A DNA stretch of 64,000 nt from JARYGU01 sp033795365 (GTDB lineage Bacteria > Pseudomonadota > Alphaproteobacteria > Rhizobiales > Rhizobiaceae). Where the stretch lies: positions 62,001-126,000 of the forward strand of contig JARYGU010000012.1 in the NCBI GenBank assembly GCA_033795365.1, in the 5' to 3' direction. A program made the position numbers and the translations under genes. The notes below the pieces were generated by a model. The model was not told the DNA's origin. It worked only from the letters and a program-made list of their open reading frames with translations, and searched no databases. Below, one piece after another: positions 42,868 to 52,725 of the stretch. Numbering within the stretch: position 1 is the stretch's first letter; each line of letters opens with the position of its first letter.

Positions 42868-45711
42868 ATGAAGGGCGATGCAAATCCAGTTGGAGCCGTA
42901 ATCCCGGCGCCGACCGACTATTCGCAAAATGCTGCTGCGCATGTCGTAGACGTTCTTGCCAGCCATGCCGAGCGCGGTCTGACGAAAGCGGAAGCCGCGC
43001 GGCGGCTTGCGGAATATGGCCACAACCGATTGCGGGCAGCCAAGGCGATCCCGGTCTGGCGACGCGTGCTCGCGCAATTTCAGGATCCACTGGTCTATCT
43101 GCTGCTCGGAGCGATTATCATAGCGTTGGCGGCCTGGGTCATAGAAGGCCGCCACGGCTGGCCGATCGATGCGGTCGTCATCGCCATGGTGGTTCTGGCC
43201 AATGCCATCCTCGGCTTTGTGCAGGACGCCAAGGCGGCTAATGCCGTCGCCGCGCTGGCGCGGATGACAGCCGCGAACACCTCCGTTCTGCGCGACGGCG
43301 AGCGAATCCGCATTCCCAGCGCGGATCTCGTGCCAGGCGACATCATGCTGCTCGAGGAAGGAGACGCCGTCGGCGCCGATGGTCGGTTAATCAGCGCCGC
43401 AAGCCTTAGAATTCAGGAAGCCTCGCTGACCGGCGAAAGCGAGGCTGTCCTCAAGGATGCGGCCATGCTGCGTAAGCCTGCGCCGCTGGCCGAGCGGTTC
43501 TGCATGGTGTTCAAAGGCACGGCGGTCGTACAGGGAACCGCACGCGCCATCGTCACGGCGACAGGGATGCGGACCGAGATCGGCGCGATCGCTCAAATGC
43601 TCGACGCCAGTAAGGAAGATATCAGCCCCTTGCAGAAGGAAGTCGCGAGAGTTGGCCGCGCGCTCGGCGCTGCGGTGATCGCGATCGCTCTCATTGTCGT
43701 TGCGACTGTGCTGCTCGTCTCCGACATCGATGGCCCATCGGACGTCATTTCCGTTCTGCTGATGGGGGTCTCGCTGGCGGTAGCAGCGGTCCCCGAAGGA
43801 TTTCCCGCCATCCTGTCGCTGGTGCTTGCACTTGGCGTCCAACGCATGGCGACCCGCAAGGCGGTGGTCAAGGCGCTCTCGTCCGTGGAGACACTCGGTT
43901 CGGCTTCGATCATCTGCTCCGACAAAACCGGAACGCTGACGCGGTCGGAGATGACGATCGAGCGCATTATGACAGCATCGGGTGGCACCCGTGTCAGCGG
44001 TGTGGGCTATGCGCCTTTCGGCGATCTGAAGGTTGACGACGGTAAGGCTCCTAGCGCGGCCATGCGCGCCGAGCAGATCGTCGTCCTGAGCGGTGGCAGC
44101 CTGGCAGGCAATGCCGCTCTGAATCAAGGGCAGGCGGGAGTTTGGGAGATCCAGGGCGACCCGACCGAAGCCGCGTTCCTTGTCGCCGAGCGCAAGCTCG
44201 GCATCGACGAGCGCCGCAAGCGCCGCTTCGAACGCATCGCCGAGATCCCCTTCAGCTCGGACCGCAAGATGATGTCGACGGTCGAGCGCGACCATGAACA
44301 TGGCGGCGCGCGTGTCCTGATTGCGAAAGGCGCGCCGGATGTTCTGATGACCCGTTGCACGCATGTGCGGGTCGGCATGGACGTGGTCCCCTTCGACGCC
44401 GTGCAGCGTGCGCGCGCCACCGCTGACGTCGACCGGTTGTCCGACGAGGCCCTGCGAACTCTCGCAGTCGCTTATCGTCCGATGGCCGACACCGAAGGCA
44501 TCGAGCACGGCGAGGGTCTGGAGCATGATCTGATCTTCGTGGGGACCGTCGGGATCATCGATCCGCCCCGGAAGGAGGCGGCGGTCGCCATATCGCAGGC
44601 CCGGCGCGCCGGGATCCGCGTCATCATGATCACCGGCGACCATCCGCGCACCGCATCGCGCATAGCCGGGCTGCTGGGAATCGTCGATCATGGCGCGCGG
44701 GCACTGACGGGTGCCGAGCTCGACGCCATGGACGAGGCCGCCTTCGCTGCTGCAGTCCGCACGACTTCCGTCTATGCCCGCGTGGCGCCCGTGCACAAGC
44801 TGCGTATCGTCGATACCCTTCAGGCCGACGGCAATGTGGTGGCGATGACGGGGGACGGCGTCAACGACGCGCCCGCGCTGAAGGCCGCCGATATCGGCGT
44901 CGCCATGGGGATCACCGGAACCGAGGTGACGAAGGAGGCGGCGAGGATGATCCTGGCCGACGACAATTTCGCAACCATCGTCGAGGCTGTGCGTGAAGGA
45001 CGCGGGATCTTCGACAATATCCGGAAATTCCTGCGCTACTTGCTATCGTCCAACATCGGAGAGGTGCTGACCGTCTTTCTCGGCGTCGTCGGAGCCGGCG
45101 TGATTGGATTGACCGACGTCGGGGGCGGGGGACTGGTGCTGCCTTTGCTGGCGACCCAGATCCTCTGGATCAATCTGATAACCGATTCCGGTCCTGCTCT
45201 TGCAATGGGGATCGACCCGCAGGACGACGGTGTCATGGCGCGTCCGCCCCGCAGACCCGACGAGCATGCGATCGATGCCCGGATGTGGCGAAGCGTTGCC
45301 GGAACCGGCCTGGTGATGGCGCTGGCGACGCTGCTGACGATCGACCTCTATCTGCCCGGCGGACTGATAGAAGGCTTGCAGAACCTGGAGCGGGCGCGCA
45401 CAGCGGGGTTCACGGTGCTGGTGTTCGCTCAGCTGTTCAACTGCTTCAACGCCCGATCGGAATTCAAGAGCGCGTTCAGCCATCTGTTTTCCAACAAATG
45501 GCTTTGGGCGGCCGTCGGCCTGTCTGTGGTCCTACAGATCGCCGTCGTCAATCTGAGCTTCCTCAACACCGCCTTCGGAACGCTGCCACTGTCGCTGGAT
45601 CAATGGTTGTTCTGTGTGGCGATGAGCAGCAGCGTTCTTTGGTTCAGCGAAATCCGCAAGTGGATCAGCCGCCGGTACCATCCGTCTGGCCCGAATGCCG
45701 TTACCGCCTGA
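42868..45711 (+). CDS. P2-type cation-transporting ATPase
   Basis: 947 residues from ATG 42868, with GGAAAGGA upstream. Domains in order: cation ATPase N-terminal domain (LTKAEAARRLAEYGHNRL at about 37-54), actuator (ASLTGESEAVLKDA), fourth-helix motif AAVPEGFPAILSLVLALG, phosphorylation site ICSDKTGTLT at about 350-359, hinge TGDGVNDAPAL at about 660-670, and six C-terminal helices including LWINLITDSGPALAMG. The PEG motif and N-terminal domain fit the Ca2+/SERCA-PMR1-like group, but the ion is not certain. It lies 165 bp after xfp and may share its promoter. Confidence 0.85.
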   Translation: MKGDANPVGAVIPAPTDYSQNAAAHVVDVLASHAERGLTKAEAARRLAEYGHNRLRAAKAIPVWRRVLAQFQDPLVYLLLGAIIIALAAWVIEGRHGWPIDAVVIAMVVLANAILGFVQDAKAANAVAALARMTAANTSVLRDGERIRIPSADLVPGDIMLLEEGDAVGADGRLISAASLRIQEASLTGESEAVLKDAAMLRKPAPLAERFCMVFKGTAVVQGTARAIVTATGMRTEIGAIAQMLDASKEDISPLQKEVARVGRALGAAVIAIALIVVATVLLVSDIDGPSDVISVLLMGVSLAVAAVPEGFPAILSLVLALGVQRMATRKAVVKALSSVETLGSASIICSDKTGTLTRSEMTIERIMTASGGTRVSGVGYAPFGDLKVDDGKAPSAAMRAEQIVVLSGGSLAGNAALNQGQAGVWEIQGDPTEAAFLVAERKLGIDERRKRRFERIAEIPFSSDRKMMSTVERDHEHGGARVLIAKGAPDVLMTRCTHVRVGMDVVPFDAVQRARATADVDRLSDEALRTLAVAYRPMADTEGIEHGEGLEHDLIFVGTVGIIDPPRKEAAVAISQARRAGIRVIMITGDHPRTASRIAGLLGIVDHGARALTGAELDAMDEAAFAAAVRTTSVYARVAPVHKLRIVDTLQADGNVVAMTGDGVNDAPALKAADIGVAMGITGTEVTKEAARMILADDNFATIVEAVREGRGIFDNIRKFLRYLLSSNIGEVLTVFLGVVGAGVIGLTDVGGGGLVLPLLATQILWINLITDSGPALAMGIDPQDDGVMARPPRRPDEHAIDARMWRSVAGTGLVMALATLLTIDLYLPGGLIEGLQNLERARTAGFTVLVFAQLFNCFNARSEFKSAFSHLFSNKWLWAAVGLSVVLQIAVVNLSFLNTAFGTLPLSLDQWLFCVAMSSSVLWFSEIRKWISRRYHPSGPNAVTA

Positions 45712-45729
45712 TTGATATGGCTTCTGGTT

Positions 45730-46596
45730 TCAGTTTTGCGCATGACTTGGAACTATCAGGATATCGCACTGAACTTCATGAAGAATTTGCCCTGCGACAC
45801 TCTCCACAAACAAGTTCATGATGGCATGCCTCCCATCTGTCCCGGCCACGACCAGACCAATGTCGTTCTCATCGACGTAGACGGCCAGCTGGCGCGCAGG
45901 ATCGCCCTCGAACGTGACGATTTGAATGTTGTGAACTCCATGGTCGTGCTTGAATTGCTCTGATAAGTTTCTGATCTGCTTGACGGCATCTTTCGATAAT
46001 TGCCTACTGTAGGCTTCCTTGTCGCCAACCCAGTTTTTGAATGGGGGCTCAAACGCATGGAAAACAACGAGGCTTTCGGGTTGAAAGAACCTGACAGCCG
46101 TTTCGAACACTCCCGACGCTGCAGGCGACAGGTCGATTGCGGCGACAATACGGTCGCGTGTGTCGTCTGGCTTCTTTTTCACCACAAGCACAGGCAGTCC
46201 GCTCTCCCGTAGAAGTGACGTCGTCGTGCTCCCCAGCAACGACCGACCGTCAACTTCGTTTCGCGATATACCCGTGACAATCAGATCAGTCTTGTCCCAT
46301 AAAGCTATTTCGTTAATCTCGACAATGGGACGACCTCGTCTCACGACGACCGCACTGTTGAGCCCCTCAATAGCCGAAAGCTCCTCACGCAGGAGGGTGG
46401 AGCTGTGCGCAACGGCGCGGGGAAGGGACTGCGTTTCCGGCTGTTCGAGAGCCCCATCGTCGCTTTCGATGACATGGATCACAGTCAGCCGGGCCTGTCA
46501 CTGAAGAGCCAACTGAATGGCGCGAACCTGTGCCCGATCACATTGGGCCGAGAAATCCGTTGCGAAAATGATATGCTTCGGATGGCGGTGCTTCAT
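45730..46596 (-). pseudogene. Universal stress protein (two UspA domains) with in-frame TGA
   Basis: From ATG 46596 (GAGGAAG upstream) the frame reads MKHRHPKHIIFATDFSAQC..., a proper UspA start, to a TGA at 46498-46500. It then continues in the same frame as QARLTVIHVIESDDG and on for 255 more residues. Restoring a sense codon, for instance Trp TGG, gives a complete 288-residue tandem UspA protein with ATP-loop motifs (GSTTTSLLRESGLPVLVVKK; VVAGTDGRHAIMNLF). So either a nonsense mutation truncates the first strand-helix unit or translation restarts at GTG 46482, giving 250 residues. The gene converges with the cation ATPase. Confidence 0.75.
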
Positions 46597-46608
46597 AATC
46601 TTCCTCAG

Positions 46609-46968
46609 CTACAGTCCGCGAACAGCTCGCCCTTCACCATCAATCGGCTGGTGTGCAGGAATGGGAGCCTGCGCACCAGCACGAATGCGCGAAGGCCGGA
46701 AAGTCTTGCTCGGCCTGTCCTCGATCAAAACGAAACCCTCCGAGGCGTGCAGCCATTCCTCTATCATCAGTTCGACAACTTCGTCGCGCGAGAGGGCAAG
46801 AACGTCCGCCACGGCATCGACAGCCTTGGCGAGCTCATGATCGAACGTGACTTCGCCGGTGTTCCAGGCATGAGCGGCGGCAATGAACAAAGCGTCCCGC
46901 ATTTCCCGCGGCACCACCAGCGCAACCGCCTGGTCCAATCCGATTACCGTTTGTCCAGTGTTCGACAC
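46609..46968 (-). CDS. Hypothetical protein of 119 residues
   Basis: GTG start at 46968 with AGGAGAAG 4 nt upstream. The protein is mostly helical and soluble, with AAAHAWNTGEVTFDHELAKA and ALSRDEVVELMIEEWLHASE as its clearest segments, and a basic, proline-containing tail. I do not recognise the family. It ends 12 bp before the universal stress protein start on the same strand, so the two are probably co-transcribed and may act in the same stress response. Confidence 0.55.
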   Translation of the reverse strand: MSNTGQTVIGLDQAVALVVPREMRDALFIAAAHAWNTGEVTFDHELAKAVDAVADVLALSRDEVVELMIEEWLHASEGFVLIEDRPSKTFRPSRIRAGAQAPIPAHQPIDGEGRAVRGL

Positions 46969-47090
46969 CTTACTTCTCCTCGCGACCTATGCGTCAGCAC
47001 CTGAGTTCAAACACCTTTTTATGAGCGACGGAGAACCTGCCAAAACCTCCCCTGAAAATTGGTTGGGCGCTTGTCTGAAAAACCCCTCGT

Positions 47091-47996
47091 CTACAGCTTG
47101 ACCAATGTGCCCTGGCGCCCCTCGAGAATCCCACGCGCATCTTCAAGCCGGCCAATACCCGCGAGCCCGCCCGTGTTTGCAAAGGCGCACGCCGCCTCCA
47201 CTTTTGGCCGCATGGATCCGGCAGCAAAAACACCGCTGTCCAATTCGGCGGGCGCAGCTTTCCTGATCGGTCGCGACACCGCTGTGCCCCAGCCCTGGTA
47301 GACGGCATCAACGTCGGTGAGCATCAGGAAAGCGTCAGCGCCGAGCGCATTGGCGAGCAACCCGGCCGCTCTGTCCTTGTCTATGACGGCCTCAAGGCCA
47401 TGAAGCATGCCATTCTCGTCACGCGCCACGGGGATGCCGCCGCCGCCGGCGCAGATGACCGTGACGCCGGCGTCCACGAGCAGCCGGATCGTCTCGATCT
47501 GAGTGATGCGCGCGGGTAGCGGGGAGGGCACGACCCGCCGCCATCGTCCTTGCGCTTCCTCCACCATCGGCCAGCCATGCGCCTTCTTCGCCTTGGCCGC
47601 CTCTTCCTGATTATAGACCGGCCCTATCGGTTTTTCCGGCCCTGCGAAGGCTGGATCGTCCCGGTTCACCTCGATCTGGGTCAGCAGTGTCGCGATCCTC
47701 GATCCCGCAGGCATGGCATTGGTCAACTCCTGCTCGACGAGATAGCCTATCATGCCGACGCTTTCCGCCCCGAGAATATCGAGAGGATAAGGATCGACAT
47801 CCGCAAATGCCGCCGCCTGGAGCGCCAGAAGTCCGACCTGTGGCCCGTTTCCGTGCGCGACGATAATATCGTGATCTCGCGCCAGATCCGCGAGCGCGAT
47901 CGCCGCCTTGTGAACATTTGCGCGTTGGACGTCGGCGGTCATCGGCTCGCCGCGCTTGAGCAGCGCGTTGCCTCCCAGTGCTACCACTATCCTCAT
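47091..47996 (-). CDS. arcC: Carbamate kinase (arginine deiminase operon copy 2)
   Basis: 301 residues from ATG 47996. The first Met that fits the family is MRIVVALGGNALLKRGEP; the frame opens 30 codons earlier inside arcB. Motifs VAHGNGPQVGLLALQAAAF, RRVVPSPLPARI and LMLTDVDAVY match copy 1. It phosphorylates ADP from carbamoyl phosphate. It follows the arcB stop with a 1-nt gap. Copy 2 differs at many residues from copy 1, so the duplication is not recent. Confidence 0.95.
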   Translation of the reverse strand: MRIVVALGGNALLKRGEPMTADVQRANVHKAAIALADLARDHDIIVAHGNGPQVGLLALQAAAFADVDPYPLDILGAESVGMIGYLVEQELTNAMPAGSRIATLLTQIEVNRDDPAFAGPEKPIGPVYNQEEAAKAKKAHGWPMVEEAQGRWRRVVPSPLPARITQIETIRLLVDAGVTVICAGGGGIPVARDENGMLHGLEAVIDKDRAAGLLANALGADAFLMLTDVDAVYQGWGTAVSRPIRKAAPAELDSGVFAAGSMRPKVEAACAFANTGGLAGIGRLEDARGILEGRQGTLVKL

Positions 47997-47997
47997 G

Positions 47998-48999
47998 TCA
48001 GGACCCCAGCGTGGCGACAAGCAAGGCCTTGATCGTGTGCATCCGGTTTTCGGCCTGGTCGAAGACGATGGAGGCTTCCGATTCAAAGACCTCTTCGGTC
48101 ACTTCCATGCTGTCGATGCCATATTGCCGGAAGATCTTCTCGCCGATCTCGGTCTCGCGATTGTGGAAGGCGGGCAGGCAGTGCATGAACTTCGCATGCG
48201 GATTGCCAGTCGTCGCCATGATCTCGGCGGTGACGCGATAGGGCGTGAGCAGTTCGATGCGCTCTTTCCAGACCGAATCCGGTTCGCCCATGGACACCCA
48301 GACATCGGTATAGACGAAATCGCAGCCGTTGACGGCTTCGGCAGGGTCTTCGGTGAGGGTGATCTTCGCACCTGTCCTGGCTGCGATCTCCCGGCACGAC
48401 AGCACCAGATCGTCCTCGGGCCAGCAGGCCTTTGGCGCGCCAAGGCGCACATCCATGCCGATCTGCGCCGCACCCGCCAGCAGCGAGTTGCCCATGTTGT
48501 TTCCTGCATCACCAAGGAAGGCAAAACTGATCTGCGACAGGTGTTTGCGTGTATATTCCCGCATGGTCAGGAAATCAGCGAGAATCTGCGTTGGGTGAAA
48601 CTCGTCGGTCAGTCCATTATAAACCGGTACGCCGGCATAGGCCGCCAGCGTTTCGGCCTGTTCCTGCCCGAAGCCGCGATACTCGATGCCGTCATACATG
48701 CGGCCGAGGACCCGTGCAGTGTCCTTCATCGATTCCTTCTTGCCGATCTGAGTGCCGGTCGGGCCAAGATAGGTGACATGGGCGCCCTGGTCATAAGCGG
48801 CCACCTCGAAGCCTGTTCGGGTACGCGTCGAATCCTTCTCGAAGATCAACGCGATGTTCTTGCCTTTTAGGCGCTGCTCCTCGTAACCGCCATATTTCGC
48901 CTGCTTGAGCGAGGCTGACAGCTTGAGCAGGAACCGGATTTCATCGGGCGTGAAGTCGAGCAGTTTCAGGACGCTGCGACCTTTCAGGTTAACGGGCAT
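47998..48999 (-). CDS. arcB: Catabolic ornithine carbamoyltransferase (copy 2)
   Basis: 333 residues, the same length as copy 1, with DSTRTRTGFEVAA at about 56-68 and HCLPAFH at about 272-278. It phosphorolyses citrulline to ornithine and carbamoyl phosphate. The starts (MPVNLKGRSVLKLLDF against MPVNLVGRSVLKLFDF) show close paralogy. It lies 12 bp downstream of arcA copy 2. Confidence 0.95.
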   Translation of the reverse strand: MPVNLKGRSVLKLLDFTPDEIRFLLKLSASLKQAKYGGYEEQRLKGKNIALIFEKDSTRTRTGFEVAAYDQGAHVTYLGPTGTQIGKKESMKDTARVLGRMYDGIEYRGFGQEQAETLAAYAGVPVYNGLTDEFHPTQILADFLTMREYTRKHLSQISFAFLGDAGNNMGNSLLAGAAQIGMDVRLGAPKACWPEDDLVLSCREIAARTGAKITLTEDPAEAVNGCDFVYTDVWVSMGEPDSVWKERIELLTPYRVTAEIMATTGNPHAKFMHCLPAFHNRETEIGEKIFRQYGIDSMEVTEEVFESEASIVFDQAENRMHTIKALLVATLGS

Positions 49000-49011
49000 G
49001 ACAAACCTCCT

Positions 49012-50238
49012 TCAAACTGGATCGCGGACGAGCGGGCAAGTCATGCAATGACCGCCGCCACGCCCCCGGCCGAGCTCGGCACCCGGTACGGTGATCACTT
49101 CGACGCCCGCCTTGCGTAGTTGCGTGTTGGTATAGGTGTTGCGGTCGTAGGCGACGACGACGCCGGGTTCGAGTGCTACGACGTTGTTGCCGTCATCCCA
49201 TTGCTCGCGCTCGGCCACATAAGCGTCGCCACCCGTCTCGACCACGCGCAACTGTTTCAGTCCCAGCACCTCGGCGGCGACCTCGACGAGTGGTCGCTCC
49301 TCCTTGCGCACATCGATCTTGCCTTCGCTCTCTCCCGGGCGAATGGAGTAGGGCTCAATCTTGTGCGCCACGTCTGCAAAGAGCGTCACGAGATCCCGGT
49401 CGCAGAAGCTGAAAACAGTATCGAGGTGCATGGACGCTCGCTCGATCGGCAGTTTGCAGGCGATCACTCTTTCCGCCCCACCCTGCGCGAACAGGGAGCG
49501 CGCAAGCTGACCGACCGCCTGCGGTGTGGTGCGCTCGCCCATGCCGACGAGAACGGTTCCCTTGCCGACTGGCATGACGTCGCCGCCTTCCAGCGTGGCG
49601 AGGCCGTGGTCCTTGTCGGGATCCCCCCACCATACCGGGAAGCCGGCATCGCAGAAATCCGGATGGTAGCGGTAGATGGCAGCGATGTTGACGGTTTCGA
49701 GCTTGCGCGCGTTCCAGCGCATCGGATTGAGCGTGACGCCACCATAAATCCAGCAGGTCGTGTCGCGCGTGAACAGGTGATTGGGCAGCGGCGGCAGGAT
49801 GAAGTCCTCCGGACGCAAGGTCTCCGAGAGCAGGCCGCCGCTCTTGATCGGCAACTCCGCCTTACTCAGGCCGCCCATCAGGATCAGGGAAAGAGCGTCA
49901 GCCTCGATCGCCATCAGATGCGCCCTCAGATCGTCGGCGAAACCAACGCCTACGGTGTCGTCCGTGACGCGTCGTTCAAGGAGCCATCGGCGCGCCTCCG
50001 GGATCTGCAGCGTCTCCGCCAGCATCTCCCGAAGGAACACCACTTCGACACCGCGATGACGCATGGCGTCGACAAAGGTCAGGTGCTCGACCCGGGCCTG
50101 CTTGACCCAGATGACGTCGTCAAAAAGCAATTCATGGCAATTGGAAGGGGTCAGGCGGGCCAGTGCTGCGCCAGGCCGGTGGACCAGAACACGTCGAAGC
50201 TTTCCGACCTCCGAGTGAACGCCATAGGTGAGGGTCAT
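49012..50238 (-). CDS. arcA: Arginine deiminase (copy 2)
   Basis: 408 residues with LFTRDTTCWIYGG and the catalytic Cys in GRGGGHCMTCPL near the C-terminus, as in copy 1. It hydrolyses arginine to citrulline and ammonia. It lies 12 bp downstream of the carrier gene. The middle of the protein (about 95-150 and 275-300) carries most of the visible differences from copy 1. Confidence 0.95.
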   Translation of the reverse strand: MTLTYGVHSEVGKLRRVLVHRPGAALARLTPSNCHELLFDDVIWVKQARVEHLTFVDAMRHRGVEVVFLREMLAETLQIPEARRWLLERRVTDDTVGVGFADDLRAHLMAIEADALSLILMGGLSKAELPIKSGGLLSETLRPEDFILPPLPNHLFTRDTTCWIYGGVTLNPMRWNARKLETVNIAAIYRYHPDFCDAGFPVWWGDPDKDHGLATLEGGDVMPVGKGTVLVGMGERTTPQAVGQLARSLFAQGGAERVIACKLPIERASMHLDTVFSFCDRDLVTLFADVAHKIEPYSIRPGESEGKIDVRKEERPLVEVAAEVLGLKQLRVVETGGDAYVAEREQWDDGNNVVALEPGVVVAYDRNTYTNTQLRKAGVEVITVPGAELGRGRGGGHCMTCPLVRDPV

Positions 50239-50250
50239 TGGAAATCTCCT

Positions 50251-51681
50251 TTATGCAATGACGGTGGCGACGCTGAGGCTCGCCATGATGATGACGGTGA
50301 GGATCACCAGCAGGGGCCACATGAAGCGCAACCACCGCTCGTAGGGCACGCGGCCGATGGCGAGCGCTCCCATGACGACCGCGAAGGTGGGGTTGATGAG
50401 ATTCACCACGCCGTTTGCCGACTGATAGGCGGTCACGACGTGGTCACGGCCGACACCGGCAAAATCTGCGACCGGCGCCATGATCGGCATGGACAGAACC
50501 GCAAGACCGGATGACGACGGCACGAAGAACGACATCAGCACCTGAAGCCAGTACATCACGTTGATGAAGGCGACCTTGCCCAGGCCCGCGACCGCCCCTT
50601 CTGCCCAGTGCAGGATCGTATCGGTGATCTTGCCGGCATCCATGATGACGACGATGCCGCGCGCCAGGCCGATGATCAGGGCGACACCGAGAAGGTCACG
50701 AGCTCCATTGACGAAAGCATCCGTGAAATTCTTCTCACCCGTTCGGGCTATGAGGCCGACCACAATGGCGGACGCGAGGAACAGGCCACTCATTTCGCCC
50801 ATCCACCAGCCGCCCTTGAGCACTCCCCACACCATCACGACAAAGGTGAGAGCGAAGAGGGCAAGCACCAGCTTGTGGGTCGTGGTGAACTCGGCTCCAT
50901 CATGATGCGTGCTGAGGAAATGTCTCTCGTTGTCAGCCTTCATGTCGTAGACCAGCGATCTGGTGGGATCGAGCCGAACCCTTTCCGCATAGCGCATCAC
51001 ATAAGCAACGCAGGCGAGCCAGCTGAGGCCAAGGATGACGATACGCAGCACGAGCCCTTGGGTGAACGGCACGCCGGCAGCATCCGAAGCGATGACAGTG
51101 GCGAACGCATTGACGGTCGAGCCGAGAACGCCGACGCCCGCACCCAGCAGGATGATGGCAACGGCAGTTACTGCGTCATAGCGCGCCGCGATCATGATCG
51201 GGATCAGAAGCATATAGAAGGCGAGCGTTTCCTCGGCCATGCCGTAGGTGGTGCCGCCGAAGGCGAACAATGCCATCAGGAATGGGATCATCCATTTCTC
51301 ACGGCCCTTCAGACCTCTCATGGCCCGCTCGATGCCCGCATTGATCGCGCCGGTGGCGGTCACGACCCCGATGAACCCGCCGATCACCAAGACGAACAGA
51401 GCGACGTCGATGGCGTTTGCCGTGCCGGCCGCGGGATCGTAGAACCCGCGGATCGGCGCCATGAAGACCTCAACGATTCCCTGGGGCGCCGAATCTGTGA
51501 TAGCATATGTTCCCGCAACGGGAACCTCTTTGTTCAAGGCAGCGTTCTGGACGCGCGTATACTGACCGGCTGGAACGATCCATGTCAGCGCCGCGACCAG
51601 AATGATCAGGCCGAACAGGATGGTGAAGGCTGTCGGAAACCGGAAGCTGCCTTCCTTGGATGCGTCTGTATCAATGCTCAT
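50251..51681 (-). CDS. YfcC-family carrier, probable arginine/ornithine antiporter (copy 2)
   Basis: 476 residues, about 12 hydrophobic segments, with KWMIPFLMALFAFGGTTYGM and FFVPSSSGLAVLSMPIMAP as in copy 1. The start is MSIDTDASKEGSFRFPTAFTI at ATG 51681. It is the first gene of the second arginine deiminase operon, so arginine/ornithine exchange is inferred. Upstream is a putative TetR operator (51827-51842) rather than an FNR-type box. Confidence 0.85.
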   Translation of the reverse strand: MSIDTDASKEGSFRFPTAFTILFGLIILVAALTWIVPAGQYTRVQNAALNKEVPVAGTYAITDSAPQGIVEVFMAPIRGFYDPAAGTANAIDVALFVLVIGGFIGVVTATGAINAGIERAMRGLKGREKWMIPFLMALFAFGGTTYGMAEETLAFYMLLIPIMIAARYDAVTAVAIILLGAGVGVLGSTVNAFATVIASDAAGVPFTQGLVLRIVILGLSWLACVAYVMRYAERVRLDPTRSLVYDMKADNERHFLSTHHDGAEFTTTHKLVLALFALTFVVMVWGVLKGGWWMGEMSGLFLASAIVVGLIARTGEKNFTDAFVNGARDLLGVALIIGLARGIVVIMDAGKITDTILHWAEGAVAGLGKVAFINVMYWLQVLMSFFVPSSSGLAVLSMPIMAPVADFAGVGRDHVVTAYQSANGVVNLINPTFAVVMGALAIGRVPYERWLRFMWPLLVILTVIIMASLSVATVIA

Positions 51682-52050
51682 TTACCCCCTCCAGGGAAAT
51701 ACCGAAATCTGCAATGAATTTCGCGCGCTCCGCTGCAAGTATCGTCATGCAACGAGAGGCATCATCGCGCTTTGACGGCTGGCGATGAGACAATTGGCCA
51801 ATTATTAGGCTGATTGATCGCAGGGAGTCAACAGCTGATGACCATCAACATCGATTTGGTGCGATCTTGCCTTTCTGCTGGGAGCCCCTGGTGCGTTTAG
51901 TGAAAGCTTTCGCCGGCCAATCCAGTAGAACAGACCCTGCGGGTGTGTTCGGGCACGCCTCGTTTTCTTGAGATATTTCTTAGTCGGTGCGGATTACCGC
52001 GCGCCGGTTTCCAGGTGTGGGTAAACAACGACCTCGGCACCTCAGGCCGC
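51682..52050. other. Promoter region of arginine deiminase operon 2
   Basis: A 369-bp stretch without a convincing gene. It holds a perfect 12-bp palindrome AATTGGCCAATT (51792-51803) and the putative TetR operator at 51827-51842. No FNR-type box was seen. Confidence 0.5.
51827..51842. promoter_or_regulatory. Putative TetR operator upstream of arginine deiminase operon 2
   Basis: GTCAACAGCTGATGAC is the 16-bp pattern in the opposite orientation; on the minus strand it reads GTCATCAGCTGTTGAC. It lies 145 nt before the carrier start. Confidence 0.65.
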
Positions 52051-52692
52051 TTACTGGGAAAAACTCGCACCCGGAATTCCCTCCACGACGCATTGCACAG
52101 CGCGCAGTTGAAGCTCCGTCAAGTCCGCTCTCACAACCGTCACCGTTCCCTCACTGACATCGACCTGAAGTAGCTCAGGGCCGAAGCCGAGGTCGTTGCG
52201 GATGCGCGCCGACGCTGCAACCCTGATGCCTTCATCTCCCCGCGCAATCTGTTCGATTCCGGAAAAGGATGTCGCCTTGAGGAGATCGCGGCGGCTGACG
52301 ATACCCACAACCGCACCATCCGAGATCACGGGAAGCCGTTTGACGTTGAAGGTGAGCATCGCTTGCGCCACCTTGATCAACGGCGTGCCGGGTTCCACGG
52401 TCCTGACCTTGGCTGTCATGACGTCGCCGACGCGCCAGCTGTTGGAATGAATGTAGTTTGCGAGATCCTGCTCATCGGTCATCGGTTGGTCCTGCCGGTC
52501 GAGCAAGGCCGTTCCGATCTCCCTGCGGGACATCAGATCGCCCTCGGTAATGATCCCGACAAGGTTGCCATCACTGTCCGTCACCGGCAGACCGCTGACA
52601 CCTCGCTCCAGCATCCGGGAAATGGCATGACGCACGTGAGCATCAACACTGATCGTGGCAACATCGCGCGTCATGATGTCAGACGTAATCAT
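52051..52692 (-). CDS. CBS-pair plus BON domain protein
   Basis: 213 residues from ATG 52692, which has a perfect AGGAGGTGA upstream. Two CBS domains (about 1-60: DIMTRDVATISVDAHVRHAI...GIITEGDLMSR; about 85-145: DVMTAKVRTVEPGTPL...GIVSRRDLL) are followed by a C-terminal BON-like domain (about 150-210). CBS pairs bind adenosyl ligands such as AMP or ATP. Proteins of this layout are common near universal stress proteins and hypoxia genes in proteobacteria. The target is unknown. Confidence 0.85.
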   Translation of the reverse strand: MITSDIMTRDVATISVDAHVRHAISRMLERGVSGLPVTDSDGNLVGIITEGDLMSRREIGTALLDRQDQPMTDEQDLANYIHSNSWRVGDVMTAKVRTVEPGTPLIKVAQAMLTFNVKRLPVISDGAVVGIVSRRDLLKATSFSGIEQIARGDEGIRVAASARIRNDLGFGPELLQVDVSEGTVTVVRADLTELQLRAVQCVVEGIPGASFSQ

Positions 52693-52725
52693 ACTCACCT
52701 CCTTTAGGCCCGGCACCGAGTGCGG

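Noticed and set aside
43387..44796. Open frame of 469 codons antisense to the cation ATPase
   Set aside because: It mirrors the conserved ATPase coding strand and has no domain features.
46498..46500. Selenocysteine at the in-frame TGA of the universal stress protein
   Set aside because: UspA proteins are not known selenoproteins and the position looks like a Trp codon; a nonsense change or error is simpler.
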